A stretch of DNA of 64,000 nt from Variovorax sp. PCZ-1 (GTDB taxonomy: Bacteria > Pseudomonadota > Gammaproteobacteria > Burkholderiales > Burkholderiaceae_C), in assembly GCF_018413605.1 (NCBI RefSeq), contig NZ_JAHCDN010000004.1:1-64000 (forward strand), written 5' to 3'. The position numbers and the translations under genes are program-made. Positions within the stretch are counted from its first letter, which is position 1; each line of letters opens with the position of its first letter. The notes under the pieces are model-generated. The model saw only the letters and a list, made by a program, of their open reading frames with translations. It searched no databases and was not told the DNA's origin. Positions 24,139-32,564 of this stretch are shown here, piece by piece.

Positions 24139-25635
24139 TCAACGTGCGCGAATCAATGCAAACTGCGCCATCTCACCGCGACGGAACAACACATTGATCG
24201 GCTTGCTGCGGTCAGCCTTAGACAGGGCTGCATCAAACTCAGCCACTGTGTTCACTTCAGTATTCGCGACAGCAACAATCACATCGCCTTCGCGTAAACC
24301 AGCCCGCGCAGAAGCTTCTTGAGCCGCCGTGACGCGCACGCCGCCTTTGAGCTTGAGCTCTTTTTTCTGCGCATCGGTAAGCTCAGCTACGGCCAAGCCA
24401 ACGACTTGACCAGCGCCTGTGGGCTTGGGTGGCTCAGCTGGTGCGGCAGCTTTCTTCACTGGCGTCTCTGCAGGGATTTCCACCACAGTCACAGCCAGAT
24501 CGCGGCTTGCGCCACGCCGGAAGACGGTGATGGTGCTCTTGGTGCCAGGCTTGGTCGCGCCCACGAGGCGAGGCAGATCGGTGGAGCGTTCAATTGTTTT
24601 GCCATCAAACTTGGTGATGATGTCGCCAGCCTCTACGCCACCTTTGGCTGCAGGCGCATCGGCTTCTACTGAGCGCACCAATGCGCCGGCAGGCTTGGGC
24701 AGGCCAATCGACTCAGCCACTTCTTTCGTCACCTCACCAATCTGCACGCCGATTCGGCTGCGCACCACGCGGCCATTGGTGCGCAGCTGCTCACTCACAC
24801 GCACGGCTTCGTCGATGGGAATCGCAAACGAAATACCTTGGAAGCCGCCGGAGCGGGAATAGATTTGGCTGTTGATGCCGATCACTTCGCCGCGCATATT
24901 CAGGAGCGGGCCACCGGAATTGCCGGGGTTGATGGCCACATCGGTTTGGATGAAGGGGAGGAAATCGCCTGTCTCGCGCGCTTTCGCGCTCACGATGCCA
25001 GCGGTCACAGAGTTATCCAAGCCAAAAGGTGAGCCAATGGCCATCACCCATTCGCCAACACGCACGCGGTTGGAATCGCCGATTTTCACGACTGGCAGAC
25101 CTGTGGCTTCGACCTTGATCACAGCCACATCGGTACGCTTGTCTGCGCCGATGATTTTTGCTTTGAGCTCGCGCTTGTCAGTGAGCGTGACGATCACTTC
25201 GTCAGCACCATCGACCACGTGCGCATTCGTCATGATGAAGCCATCGGCAGACAAGATGAAACCAGAGCCCACGCCGCGCGGCACTTCACGCTCTTCTTGC
25301 GGGGCATTGTTGCGTGGCGGTGTGTTGCCACGCGGACCACCGGGCACGCGATCGCCGAAGAAGCGACGGAAAAATTCCTGCATCTCTTCATCCATGCCTT
25401 CGAGATTGCCGCCGCCAGAGCGAGAAGACACCTTGGCCAGCGTACGAATGTTCACCACGCTGGGGCCTGTGGCTTCTGCAAGTTCCGCAAAGTCAGGCAG
25501 GCCGCGCACAGCAGCTGCCGATTGGGCTTGTGCGCTTTGGCTCGGCAAGAGCGTGAGGCCAAACACCATGGATGAGCCGAAAGCGAATGCCACAGCAGTA
25601 GATTGCAGATGCTTGAGAAGAGGATGAGTTTTCAT
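24139..25635 (-). CDS. mucD: Periplasmic serine endoprotease, Do/MucD family
   Basis: A periplasmic HtrA-type protease and chaperone of 498 residues that clears misfolded envelope proteins and dampens the sigma-E response. Residues 1-38 are a signal peptide (cleavage after AQAQ). The trypsin-like domain has the triad His in TNAHVVDG, Asp in KRTDVAVIKV and Ser in NPGNSGGPLL. Two PDZ domains follow, at about 285-375 (PKPAGALVRSVEADAPAAKGG) and 410-498 (KGGVRVTAAQEASARAGLREGD). A glycine/proline-rich linker with GGPRGNTPPRNN lies near residue 95. It is the fourth gene of rpoE-rseA-rseB-mucD. Confidence 0.93.
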   Translation of the reverse strand: MKTHPLLKHLQSTAVAFAFGSSMVFGLTLLPSQSAQAQSAAAVRGLPDFAELAEATGPSVVNIRTLAKVSSRSGGGNLEGMDEEMQEFFRRFFGDRVPGGPRGNTPPRNNAPQEEREVPRGVGSGFILSADGFIMTNAHVVDGADEVIVTLTDKRELKAKIIGADKRTDVAVIKVEATGLPVVKIGDSNRVRVGEWVMAIGSPFGLDNSVTAGIVSAKARETGDFLPFIQTDVAINPGNSGGPLLNMRGEVIGINSQIYSRSGGFQGISFAIPIDEAVRVSEQLRTNGRVVRSRIGVQIGEVTKEVAESIGLPKPAGALVRSVEADAPAAKGGVEAGDIITKFDGKTIERSTDLPRLVGATKPGTKSTITVFRRGASRDLAVTVVEIPAETPVKKAAAPAEPPKPTGAGQVVGLAVAELTDAQKKELKLKGGVRVTAAQEASARAGLREGDVIVAVANTEVNTVAEFDAALSKADRSKPINVLFRRGEMAQFALIRAR

Positions 25636-25682
25636 GAGGCTTGCCAAAAAAAGAATGACAACGAATGATGAGATGGATGAGT

Positions 25683-26753
25683 TTACTTTTTGCGCTCAAG
25701 TGCAGCTGCAAAATTGCGCAAGGTTTGCGGCGGTACTTCGCCCACAGCAGTGAGGAAATGCTCGTTCATACGGCGAAACAAAGAATGCGTCGCGCCGGCG
25801 CTTGCCAAGCCCTCTTGCGTGTGGCGTGTTTTATCAAAGGCTTCCAAGAAAAGCGAGACGGTGGCCAAACCATCGGAGAACACCCACTGGACCGTGCCAT
25901 CACCGCTGACCAAACCAGACTGCGCCGAGCCGCGCTTATGGCAACTCACGCTCTTGAAGCCAGGCACGGGCGTTTTCAGATTCCAACCTTCAGCGGATGC
26001 AGTCGTTTTAACCACATCGGCCTGCTCGACGCGCCAACCCTCGGCGGGCTTCATCATGCTTTTGAGCTTATCGGCTTTCACCGGAGCATCAAGCTGAAGC
26101 TCCGAAAAAGCGGCCTGCTCCACAATCGTGCCGCTGGCATCCAAGGTCTGCAGTTTGAGCACGAGTGCACTCTTGCGCTCTGTCCAGATGCGGTAGCCAT
26201 AGCGCAGCCCATCACGTGGGTTGAGCACCACCACATCAGCATCCAGGCCAGCTATGCGCTCTGATCCTAAGGATTTCACGGTGTAGAAATCTGGAATCTG
26301 ATTCGCGCCGGGTTTAAGCAAATCGGAAAAACTCGCGCCAGCTCCAAGACCTTCGCGCTTTTCCATCCGCACTAATTTCGTCTCGGGCATGAAGGTCACG
26401 AGTTTGTCGTCTTTGCGGATCGAGCTGCGCGGCGCGCCGGTGAGAGATTCGATGCGCTCAATTTGACTGGCGCCATCACATGCATGCCAAATGCGGGCAC
26501 TGCTCATGCCATCGCGGGAAGATTGCACCAGCGTGCCAATGTAGGAACGCTTTTTCATCGAGGCCTCGTGCATGCGCACCAACCATTCGTTGACCGAAAT
26601 CGCCCCATCGCCCGTCGGCACAGGTGCTGCAACGGGCACTTGGGTCTGCGCAAACGCTGCCGCAAGGCATCCGCTCATTGCTATAAAAATCAGAGCATTC
26701 CGCGCAGATTCATAGCCGACTAGCATCGGATTTTTCTTCAAATACTGCATCAT
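25683..26753 (-). CDS. rseB: Sigma-E regulatory protein MucB/RseB
   Basis: A periplasmic sensor that binds the anti-sigma factor RseA and protects it from proteolysis until mislocalised lipids or outer-membrane proteins displace it. Residues 1-36 are the signal peptide (cleavage after AAFAQ). The mature part has WLVRMHEASMKKRSYIGTLV, then RDGLRYGYRIWTERKSALVLKLQ near 180 and the C-terminal domain with QWVFSDGLATVSLFLEAF near 280, all typical of MucB/RseB. Its start is uncertain: ATG at 26753 or 26750, or a TTG at 26771 that overlaps the rseA stop. The signal peptide is partly encoded by a repeat copy. Confidence 0.92.
   Translation of the reverse strand: MMQYLKKNPMLVGYESARNALIFIAMSGCLAAAFAQTQVPVAAPVPTGDGAISVNEWLVRMHEASMKKRSYIGTLVQSSRDGMSSARIWHACDGASQIERIESLTGAPRSSIRKDDKLVTFMPETKLVRMEKREGLGAGASFSDLLKPGANQIPDFYTVKSLGSERIAGLDADVVVLNPRDGLRYGYRIWTERKSALVLKLQTLDASGTIVEQAAFSELQLDAPVKADKLKSMMKPAEGWRVEQADVVKTTASAEGWNLKTPVPGFKSVSCHKRGSAQSGLVSGDGTVQWVFSDGLATVSLFLEAFDKTRHTQEGLASAGATHSLFRRMNEHFLTAVGEVPPQTLRNFAAALERKK
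26679..26742 (+). repeat. Palindromic repeat family copy 8 (inside the RseB signal peptide)
   Basis: TTGCTATAAAAATCAGAGCA, then TTCCGCGCAGATTCATAGCCG. The gene is on the opposite strand and reads the core as GYESARNALIF within residues 4-25. Confidence 0.75.
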
Positions 26754-26767
26754 GATGACACCGCTAC

Positions 26768-27355
26768 TCAAGGACGCTGTGCTGCCAAGGAAACGCTGCG
26801 CAATGATCCCGCCGGCTGCTGCAGGGCAGAAACACCACCAAACTGCTTGTGCGCAGCGAGCAATTCATCCAAACGAGGATCACGAATCATCGTCACTTCT
26901 TGACCCGCGATTTGAGAGCCCACCGTGATCAAACCTTGGCTCGCGGGGCTAACTGCTGGCGCGACTTGTTGATTGGCCATGACAGCGCCTTGTGGCATGC
27001 CAGCCTTTTCACCTACCGCGCCGAGCAAGCCCCAAACCAACGAACCGACGGCTGCCAACGCAGCAAATCCTGCGACCATCTTCCAGCGGAAAACGCCATC
27101 GTTGGCGGCTTCTTGCTGAGGCTGCAGAGTTTGCGGTACTTCAATCTTTGATAGGGCTGGCTGCGTCACGGCATAGCCTTGCTGCTCGCGCAACACTTGG
27201 CTTATCACGCTCATGCTGCGCCACTGCTGCATGATGCTTTCATCATTCAAGCTGGCTTTCACTAGCGCAGCCGCTTGAGCGGCGTCCAGCTGGCCGTCAT
27301 GCAGTGCAGACAGCTGCTCTTGCTGGGACATGGGTTCAGATACTACGTACTTCAT
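26768..27355 (-). CDS. rseA: Anti-sigma-E factor RseA
   Basis: An inner-membrane protein of 195 residues that holds RpoE inactive. The N-terminal cytoplasmic domain has SQQEQLSALHDGQLDAAQAAALV, the conserved sigma-binding start. One transmembrane segment (FRWKMVAGFAALAAVGSLVWGLLG) lies at about residues 88-112, and a periplasmic tail follows for RseB and protease binding. The start at 27355 has GGA nearby; an upstream ATG at 27385 would nearly reach the rpoE stop. The gene starts 33 bases after rpoE ends. Confidence 0.9.
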   Translation of the reverse strand: MKYVVSEPMSQQEQLSALHDGQLDAAQAAALVKASLNDESIMQQWRSMSVISQVLREQQGYAVTQPALSKIEVPQTLQPQQEAANDGVFRWKMVAGFAALAAVGSLVWGLLGAVGEKAGMPQGAVMANQQVAPAVSPASQGLITVGSQIAGQEVTMIRDPRLDELLAAHKQFGGVSALQQPAGSLRSVSLAAQRP

Positions 27356-27388
27356 GATCGAATTCCAAAAATCACTTGACTTCAACTT

Positions 27389-28069
27389 CTACCAGCGCTT
27401 GCCGGTTTGTCGCTCAAGCATGGGCTTGATACGCACTGAGATTGCTTCCCTGGCACGGAAGATGCGCGAGCGCACCGTACCAATCGGGCAATCCATGGCT
27501 TCGCTGATATCTTCATAGGAGAGGCCTTCCATTTCTCTGAGTACCAAAGCGCGACGCAGTTCCTCAGGTAATGCCTCTAAAGCTTCGTTCACAGCTGCAG
27601 CAATTTCCTGAGCAGCGTAGGCGGCCTCGGGTGTATCCACTTCACCGCCACCGTTCATCAGAGCTTCGGCGAGAGGATTTTCCTCATCGTCGCTGCCGGA
27701 TGAGAGGCTCGATTCGCTGATCACTGGGTTCTTGCGGACGGCCACCAAATGCTTTTTGGCCGTATTGATGGCGATGCGGTAGAGCCAAGTGTAAAACTGC
27801 GATTCACCCCGAAAGCCCGCCATGGCACGCCAAGCTTTGAGAAAACTCTCCTGCACCACATCTTGCATCGCGCCTTCATCGCGCACCATGCGAGAAATCA
27901 TGCGCTCGAGCTTTTTGCGGTATTTGATGAAGAGCAGCTCAAAAGCGCGCTCGCCTTCTCGCCCGCCCGCTTTGGCAATTTCTACCAGGGCCTGATCTGG
28001 GTCTGGCTGCTGCACTGGGTTGGCGCTGACTGCGCTGACGGCATCCATCTCAGGCGACCACAGCTTCAT
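27389..28069 (-). CDS. rpoE: RNA polymerase sigma factor RpoE (ECF envelope-stress type)
   Basis: A group 4 sigma factor. Region 2 is ERAFELLFIKYRKKLERMI through QDVVQESFLKAWRAMAGFRGESQFYTWLYRIAINTAKKHL; region 4 is LRRALVLREMEGLSYEDISEAMDCPIGTVRSRIFRAREAI. The linker between them has a Gly/Ser/Glu-rich stretch. Two starts are possible: ATG at 28069 (GGGG 9 bases upstream, overlapping the upstream gene) or ATG at 28048 just past that gene's stop. The gene lies in the conserved rpoE-rseA-rseB-mucD order and drives the envelope-stress regulon. Confidence 0.95.
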   Translation of the reverse strand: MKLWSPEMDAVSAVSANPVQQPDPDQALVEIAKAGGREGERAFELLFIKYRKKLERMISRMVRDEGAMQDVVQESFLKAWRAMAGFRGESQFYTWLYRIAINTAKKHLVAVRKNPVISESSLSSGSDDEENPLAEALMNGGGEVDTPEAAYAAQEIAAAVNEALEALPEELRRALVLREMEGLSYEDISEAMDCPIGTVRSRIFRAREAISVRIKPMLERQTGKRW

Positions 28070-28541
28070 CAGCAGACCCCATCGGTGAATGGACAGCACG
28101 ACGCAGCTTGCTCCAAGCCCCAGCATGTGCCGGCGCTTGAGCTGCGTGATCTAGATGCCTCGCTTCGAGATGGAACCACTGTGTTGTTGTGTGAAAAAGC
28201 CTGTTATTCGCTGAATGAGCTCGAAAGCTCACCAACATGTAGGCTTGCAGATCAATATGCAGGCCTAAAGTTCCCGGTATTTCGCGCTGATCCTGCAAGT
28301 GATGCCATTGGCCTTGGGCGTAATGCAAGCTGCCGCGCGGCTTTTTCCAAGCGTCGTGAAGGAGCCAACCACTGGCACCTGCGGCGAGCGCCAGATAAGC
28401 CATGATTTTTAAGGAAAAATGGCCATTTGCCGGTATGAATACTGCGCAAGATGCTATCAATATGAGAGTGATCAGCAGCGCAAATGCGCGATACGCCCAA
28501 CTCGCGCTGGGCGTGAACGTGAGGGCGGGCGGGTAGCGCAT
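28050..28541 (-). CDS. Small hypothetical inner-membrane protein between fabF and rpoE
   Basis: A 163-residue protein with two hydrophobic segments (about residues 16-36 and 45-62) and a soluble C-terminal half rich in His and Gln. The family is not recognised with certainty; a gene in this place is common in betaproteobacterial fabF-rpoE blocks, and a role in regulating the sigma factor or in envelope stress is only suggested by position. Repeat copy 9 is inserted in frame at about residues 25-44. It encodes the end of the first membrane segment and the loop (IASCAVFIPANG). The same core in paaE is read as IALRAVSTPANG. The stop overlaps or abuts the rpoE start. Confidence 0.75.
   Translation of the reverse strand: MRYPPALTFTPSASWAYRAFALLITLILIASCAVFIPANGHFSLKIMAYLALAAGASGWLLHDAWKKPRGSLHYAQGQWHHLQDQREIPGTLGLHIDLQAYMLVSFRAHSANNRLFHTTTQWFHLEARHLDHAAQAPAHAGAWSKLRRAVHSPMGSADEAVVA
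28411..28467 (-). repeat. Palindromic repeat family copy 9 (inside the small membrane protein gene)
   Basis: On the minus strand: GATAGCATCTTGCGCAGTAT, then TCATACCGGCAAATGGCC and an A/T-rich tail. It has the same orientation as the gene. Confidence 0.8.
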
Positions 28542-28585
28542 GGTTTGCTCCGCGCTGTGAACTGTGTGCTGAGTAGGGGCTCAGA

Positions 28586-29830
28586 TCAAACGCGCTTGAA
28601 AACCAAAGCGCCGTTCGTGCCGCCAAAACCAAAATTGTTTTTCAGCGCCACTTTGATCTCTTTCTTCCGAGCGGTATTCGCACAGTAATCCAAATCGCAT
28701 TCAGGATCTTGGTTTTGGATATTGATCGTGGGCGGAATGGTTTGGTGATGCATGGCGAGCACGGTAAACACGCTCTCCAAGCCGCCCGCGCCGCCCAGCA
28801 AATGGCCGGTCGCGCCCTTGGTGGAGCTCACCACGATGTTTTTGGCATGATCACCCAGCGCCGCCTTGATCGCGTTGGATTCGTTGATATCGCCCAGGGG
28901 TGTGGATGTGCCGTGCGCGTTCACATAATCTACATCGCTGGGCTTCAAATCCGCATTGGCCAACGCCGAAAGCATCGCGCGGCGCGGGCCATCCATATTT
29001 GGCGCGGTCATGTGACCAGCATCGGCGCTCATGCCAAAGCCGGCGATCTCCGCATAAATCTTTGCGCCGCGTGCTTTAGCGTGCTCGTATTCTTCGATCA
29101 CCATCACACCCGCACCTTCGCCAAGCACGAAGCCATCGCGGTCTTTGTCCCAGGGGCGGGAGGCAGTGGCGGGATCGTCGTTGCGGGTGGACAACGCGCG
29201 CATCGCAGCAAATCCGCCGATACCCAGAGGCGAGACTGTGCTCTCCGCACCGCCGCAGACCATGACATCGGCATCGCCATACTCAATCATGCGAGCCGAC
29301 ACGCCAATGGCATGCAGGCCGGTGGTGCACGCGGTCACAACGGCAATATTTGGCCCCTTGAAACCGTATTTCATGCTCACGTGGCCAGAAATCATGTTGA
29401 TGATGCTGGCAGGCACGAAAAATGGCGTCACGCGGCGCGGGCCACGAGTGGTCAGCTCGGTATGCGTCTCTTCAATCAAAGGCAAACCGCCGATACCCGA
29501 GCCGATGTTCACACCGATGCGCACGGATTGTTCGTCGCTCAAGGCATCATTCGTCGCAAGGCCCGCATCTTTCACCGCCTGCACTGCAGCGGCAATGCCG
29601 TAGTGAATAAAGGTATCCATCGTGCGGGCTTCTTTGGAGCTCATGTACTCCTCCACATTGAAGCCCTTGACTTCGCCCGCGATCTTGCAGGAAAAAGCAC
29701 TCGCATCGAATTTGGTGATGGCGGTAATGCCCGATTGCCCGGCCACCAGTGCATTCCAAGCGGACTCCACCGTGTTACCCACTGGGCTGATGCAGCCCAA
29801 ACCTGTGATGACGACGCGACGTTTGCTCAT
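28586..29830 (-). CDS. fabF: 3-oxoacyl-ACP synthase II
   Basis: A condensing enzyme of fatty-acid elongation, 414 residues. The catalytic Cys lies in [11 protein letters not shown] near residue 163, with catalytic His residues in [11 protein letters not shown] near 303 and [11 protein letters not shown] near 340. The C-terminus has [10 protein letters not shown], standard for KAS II. The chosen ATG at 29830 is two codons inside an upstream TTG. It follows acpP, from which it is separated by a strong terminator hairpin, so its expression is probably lower than that of acpP. Confidence 0.97.
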   Translation of the reverse strand: MSKRRVVITGLGCISPVGNTVESAWNALVAGQSGITAITKFDASAFSCKIAGEVKGFNVEEYMSSKEARTMDTFIHYGIAAAVQAVKDAGLATNDALSDEQSVRIGVNIGSGIGGLPLIEETHTELTTRGPRRVTPFFVPASIINMISGHVSMKYGFKGPNIAVVTACTTGLHAIGVSARMIEYGDADVMVCGGAESTVSPLGIGGFAAMRALSTRNDDPATASRPWDKDRDGFVLGEGAGVMVIEEYEHAKARGAKIYAEIAGFGMSADAGHMTAPNMDGPRRAMLSALANADLKPSDVDYVNAHGTSTPLGDINESNAIKAALGDHAKNIVVSSTKGATGHLLGGAGGLESVFTVLAMHHQTIPPTINIQNQDPECDLDYCANTARKKEIKVALKNNFGFGGTNGALVFKRV

Positions 29831-29861
29831 AAACAACCCGAAAAATCTTCCATCTCAAATG

Positions 29862-29894
29862 AAAAAGGGCAGGTAGCCTCGCAGCTACCAGCCC
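29862..29894 (-). terminator. Terminator/attenuator between acpP and fabF
   Basis: On the minus strand GGGC-T-GGTAGC pairs with GCTACC-T-GCCC around a short loop and TTTTT follows. It would allow abundant acpP transcript with partial readthrough into fabF. Confidence 0.8.
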
Positions 29895-29925
29895 CTACAC
29901 AACCAGCTTCTTAAGCAAGATGCGT

Positions 29926-30216
<291 letters not shown>

Positions 30217-30239
30217 TCAACTCTAAGGCCGGTCACTGT

Positions 30240-30968
30240 TTACATGTACATGCCGCCATTCACATGGATTTCTTGTCCTGTGATGTAGCCGGCTCGCGGA
30301 CTGGCCACGAAAGCAACGGCATGGGCGATATCGGCAGGTTTGCCCAAATGCCCAAGCGCGATTTGGCTGAGCAAGGCTTTTTGCTGCTCTTCGGGCAAGC
30401 TGGCGGTCATATCCGTTTCGATGAAGCCGGGAGCAATGCAGTTCACGGTGATGTTGCGTGAGCCCAGCTCGCGCGCCAGCGCGCGCGTCATGCCCGCAAG
30501 GCCGGCTTTGGCCGCCGCGTAATTCGCTTGGCCGGGGTTGCCTGATGCGCCCACCACCGAAGTGATATTGATGATGCGGCCATAGCGCTGCTTCATCATC
30601 GGGCGAATCACAGCGCGGGAGAGGCGGAAGACGGCTTTGAGATTCGTGTCCATCACGGCATCCCAATCCTCATCCTTCATGCGCATGGCGAGCGTATCGC
30701 GCGTGATGCCTGCGTTGTTGACCAGCACATGCAGGCCGCCGCGCTCTTTGACGATTTGTTCAATGAGTGCATCGGTGGCGGCAGCGTCGGTCACGTTCAG
30801 CACCACACCGTGAATACCAGCGGCAGTGATCTTCGCTGCGCCTTCTGCGCTCGTGGCCGTGCCAATCACCGTCATGCCAGCGGCTTTCAATTCTTGTGCA
30901 ATTGCAGCGCCAATGCCGCGCGTGGCACCGGTGACGAGGGCGATTTGTTGTTCTGTCGGTGTAGTCAT
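30240..30968 (-). CDS. fabG: 3-oxoacyl-ACP reductase
   Basis: An NADPH-dependent short-chain dehydrogenase of 242 residues that reduces 3-ketoacyl-ACP. TGATRGIGAAIA near residue 14 binds NADPH, NNAGITRD near 85 is the NAG motif, and NITSVVGASGNPGQANYAAAKAG near 133 holds the Ser-Tyr-Lys catalytic set. The C-terminus has TGQEIHVNGGMYM. The start at 30968 is fixed by the family N-terminus; a longer frame would run into the inverted GGACGCAAAG-type repeat upstream. Confidence 0.97.
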   Translation of the reverse strand: MTTPTEQQIALVTGATRGIGAAIAQELKAAGMTVIGTATSAEGAAKITAAGIHGVVLNVTDAAATDALIEQIVKERGGLHVLVNNAGITRDTLAMRMKDEDWDAVMDTNLKAVFRLSRAVIRPMMKQRYGRIINITSVVGASGNPGQANYAAAKAGLAGMTRALARELGSRNITVNCIAPGFIETDMTASLPEEQQKALLSQIALGHLGKPADIAHAVAFVASPRAGYITGQEIHVNGGMYM

Positions 30969-31018
30969 GATGGCTCTCTGCTTAGGTTGTTGGTTTATTG
31001 AAGGATAAAGAAAAATTT

Positions 31019-31169
31019 CCGGACGCAAAGGGCGCAAAAGTTGCGCAAAAGACGCAAAAAAGAAATACAAAAAGAATTAGGAATGCACTGAATAATTTTT
31101 GATTTATTTGAATCTTATTTTCGGTATTTTCTGCGTCTTTTGCGCAACCTTTGCGCCCTTTGCGTCCGG
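31019..31169. repeat. Inverted pair of GGACGCAAAG-type repeats, fabD-fabG junction
   Basis: The left arm (31019-31065) starts GGACGCAAAGGGCGCAAAAG. The right arm (31122-31169) is its reverse complement, ending in CCTTTGCGCCCTTTGCGTCC. A loop of about 56 AT-rich bases separates them. The arms agree over about 45 bases. The same layout recurs at 33685 and, in a variant form, at 41022. Confidence 0.9.
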
Positions 31170-31179
31170 CTGTTGGATT

Positions 31180-32118
31180 TCAGACTAAGAGCGCCTTCGC
31201 CTCAACCAAAGAAGCCGGATCAAACACCGCGCCACTCACGATTTCAGCATCAATGCGTTTGCACATCCCCGCCAGCACCTTGCCCGGCCCGCATTCGATC
31301 ACGGTGTTCACGCCACGCGCTTTGATCGCAGCAATGCACTCCACCCAGCGCACCGGGCCGAAGGCTTGGCGATAAAGCGCGTCTTTGATTCTTGCAGCAT
31401 CAGTCTCGACCGCCACATCAATATTGTTCACCACCGGAATTTGCGGCGCATTGAAAGTCAGTGTCGCCAATTTCTCACGTAGCTTCTCAGCCGCCGGCTT
31501 CATCAAGCTCGAATGAAAAGGCGCAGACACAGGCAGCGGCAAGCAGCGCTTCGCGCCCTTGGCCTTGAGCAATTCGCTCGCCTTCTCCACACCCGCCTTG
31601 CTGCCCGCAATCACCGTCTGCGCCGGATCGTTGAAATTCACCGCTTCCACCACTTCGCCGCTAGCCGCAGCAGCTTCCGCACAACCCGCAATCACATCCG
31701 CCGCACTCATCCCGAGCACAGCCGCCATCGCCCCCGTGCCCACCGGCACAGCCTCTTGCATCGCCGCCGCACGCAGGCGCACGGTTTGCACCGCATCTTT
31801 GAGTGTCAACACGCTAGATGCCACCAACGCCGAATACTCGCCCAGCGAATGCCCCGCCACCACAGACGGCACAACGCCGCCCTCAGCCAGCCAAGCCCGA
31901 TAAGCCGCCACACCCGCCACCAACATCACAGGCTGCGTATTCGTCGTCAAAGCCAGCGCCTCCTTCGGCCCTTCTTTAATCAACTGAGCCACATCCTCGC
32001 CCAGCGCCTCTGAGCTTTCCTGCAGCACAGATATGACTGCGGGGTGATCACCCCAAGCGTCCAACATACCCACAGCCTGAGAGCCTTGGCCGGGAAAAAC
32101 AAATGCAAATTTCTTCAT
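31180..32118 (-). CDS. fabD: Malonyl-CoA:ACP transacylase
   Basis: Loads malonyl groups on ACP. The 312-residue protein starts [17 protein letters not shown], has the nucleophile Ser in AGHSLGEYSAL near residue 92, an Arg in VRLRAAAMQ near 117, and a catalytic His in SAPFHSSLMKPA near 200. All are standard. The start overlaps the stop of an extra small membrane-protein gene by 4 bases. Downstream, the inverted repeat pair separates it from fabG. Confidence 0.97.
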   Translation of the reverse strand: MKKFAFVFPGQGSQAVGMLDAWGDHPAVISVLQESSEALGEDVAQLIKEGPKEALALTTNTQPVMLVAGVAAYRAWLAEGGVVPSVVAGHSLGEYSALVASSVLTLKDAVQTVRLRAAAMQEAVPVGTGAMAAVLGMSAADVIAGCAEAAAASGEVVEAVNFNDPAQTVIAGSKAGVEKASELLKAKGAKRCLPLPVSAPFHSSLMKPAAEKLREKLATLTFNAPQIPVVNNIDVAVETDAARIKDALYRQAFGPVRWVECIAAIKARGVNTVIECGPGKVLAGMCKRIDAEIVSGAVFDPASLVEAKALLV

Positions 32119-32564
32119 TTCAATGATTCAGATTGATTATTCGGTACAGCAAAGTATTTGACAATTTCTTCAGACGAGACCATCGTGATAAGTATGACAA
32201 TAGGTACTAAAGCGAAAGCCAAAAATAGAAACGAGGTCATTTGAAATGCTGCCCATACTATTGACGCAATGTGAATAAAGTTAAGGATCATGAATGCGCT
32301 CTTTGCATCTCGATTACCGCTCCAAGTCTTCACACATACGATTGGAACTGTAATTACCCCAGCCACAAACATTACGGTCATCGTCAAGGTCGCCCCAATG
32401 GGGTTTGAATGGTTCCAAGCTTCGTCAAACTTGAGAAACATTAACCAATTCTGAAGAAGGTAAAGCGGACTCGACCCCCACATCAAAAAAGTGAGGCACA
32501 AGAGACCCCAAATGCTGACTACAATTTTTAAAGGTAGTGGTGGCGGACGTTTTATTTCGTTCAT
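32115..32564 (-). CDS. AT-rich hypothetical membrane protein embedded between fabH and fabD
   Basis: A 149-residue protein with four hydrophobic segments at about residues 14-36, 58-78, 88-108 and 110-130 (for example [18 protein letters not shown]). A proline-rich start (KRPPPLPLK) precedes the first. I do not recognise the family. Both ends overlap neighbours by 4 bases (ATGA with fabH upstream and fabD downstream), so it is fully coupled inside the fatty-acid operon. Its base composition is clearly more AT-rich than fabH and fabD. Together these suggest a later insertion that kept translation coupling. A role in lipid metabolism is not shown. Confidence 0.75.
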   Translation of the reverse strand: MNEIKRPPPLPLKIVVSIWGLLCLTFLMWGSSPLYLLQNWLMFLKFDEAWNHSNPIGATLTMTVMFVAGVITVPIVCVKTWSGNRDAKSAFMILNFIHIASIVWAAFQMTSFLFLAFALVPIVILITMVSSEEIVKYFAVPNNQSESLK

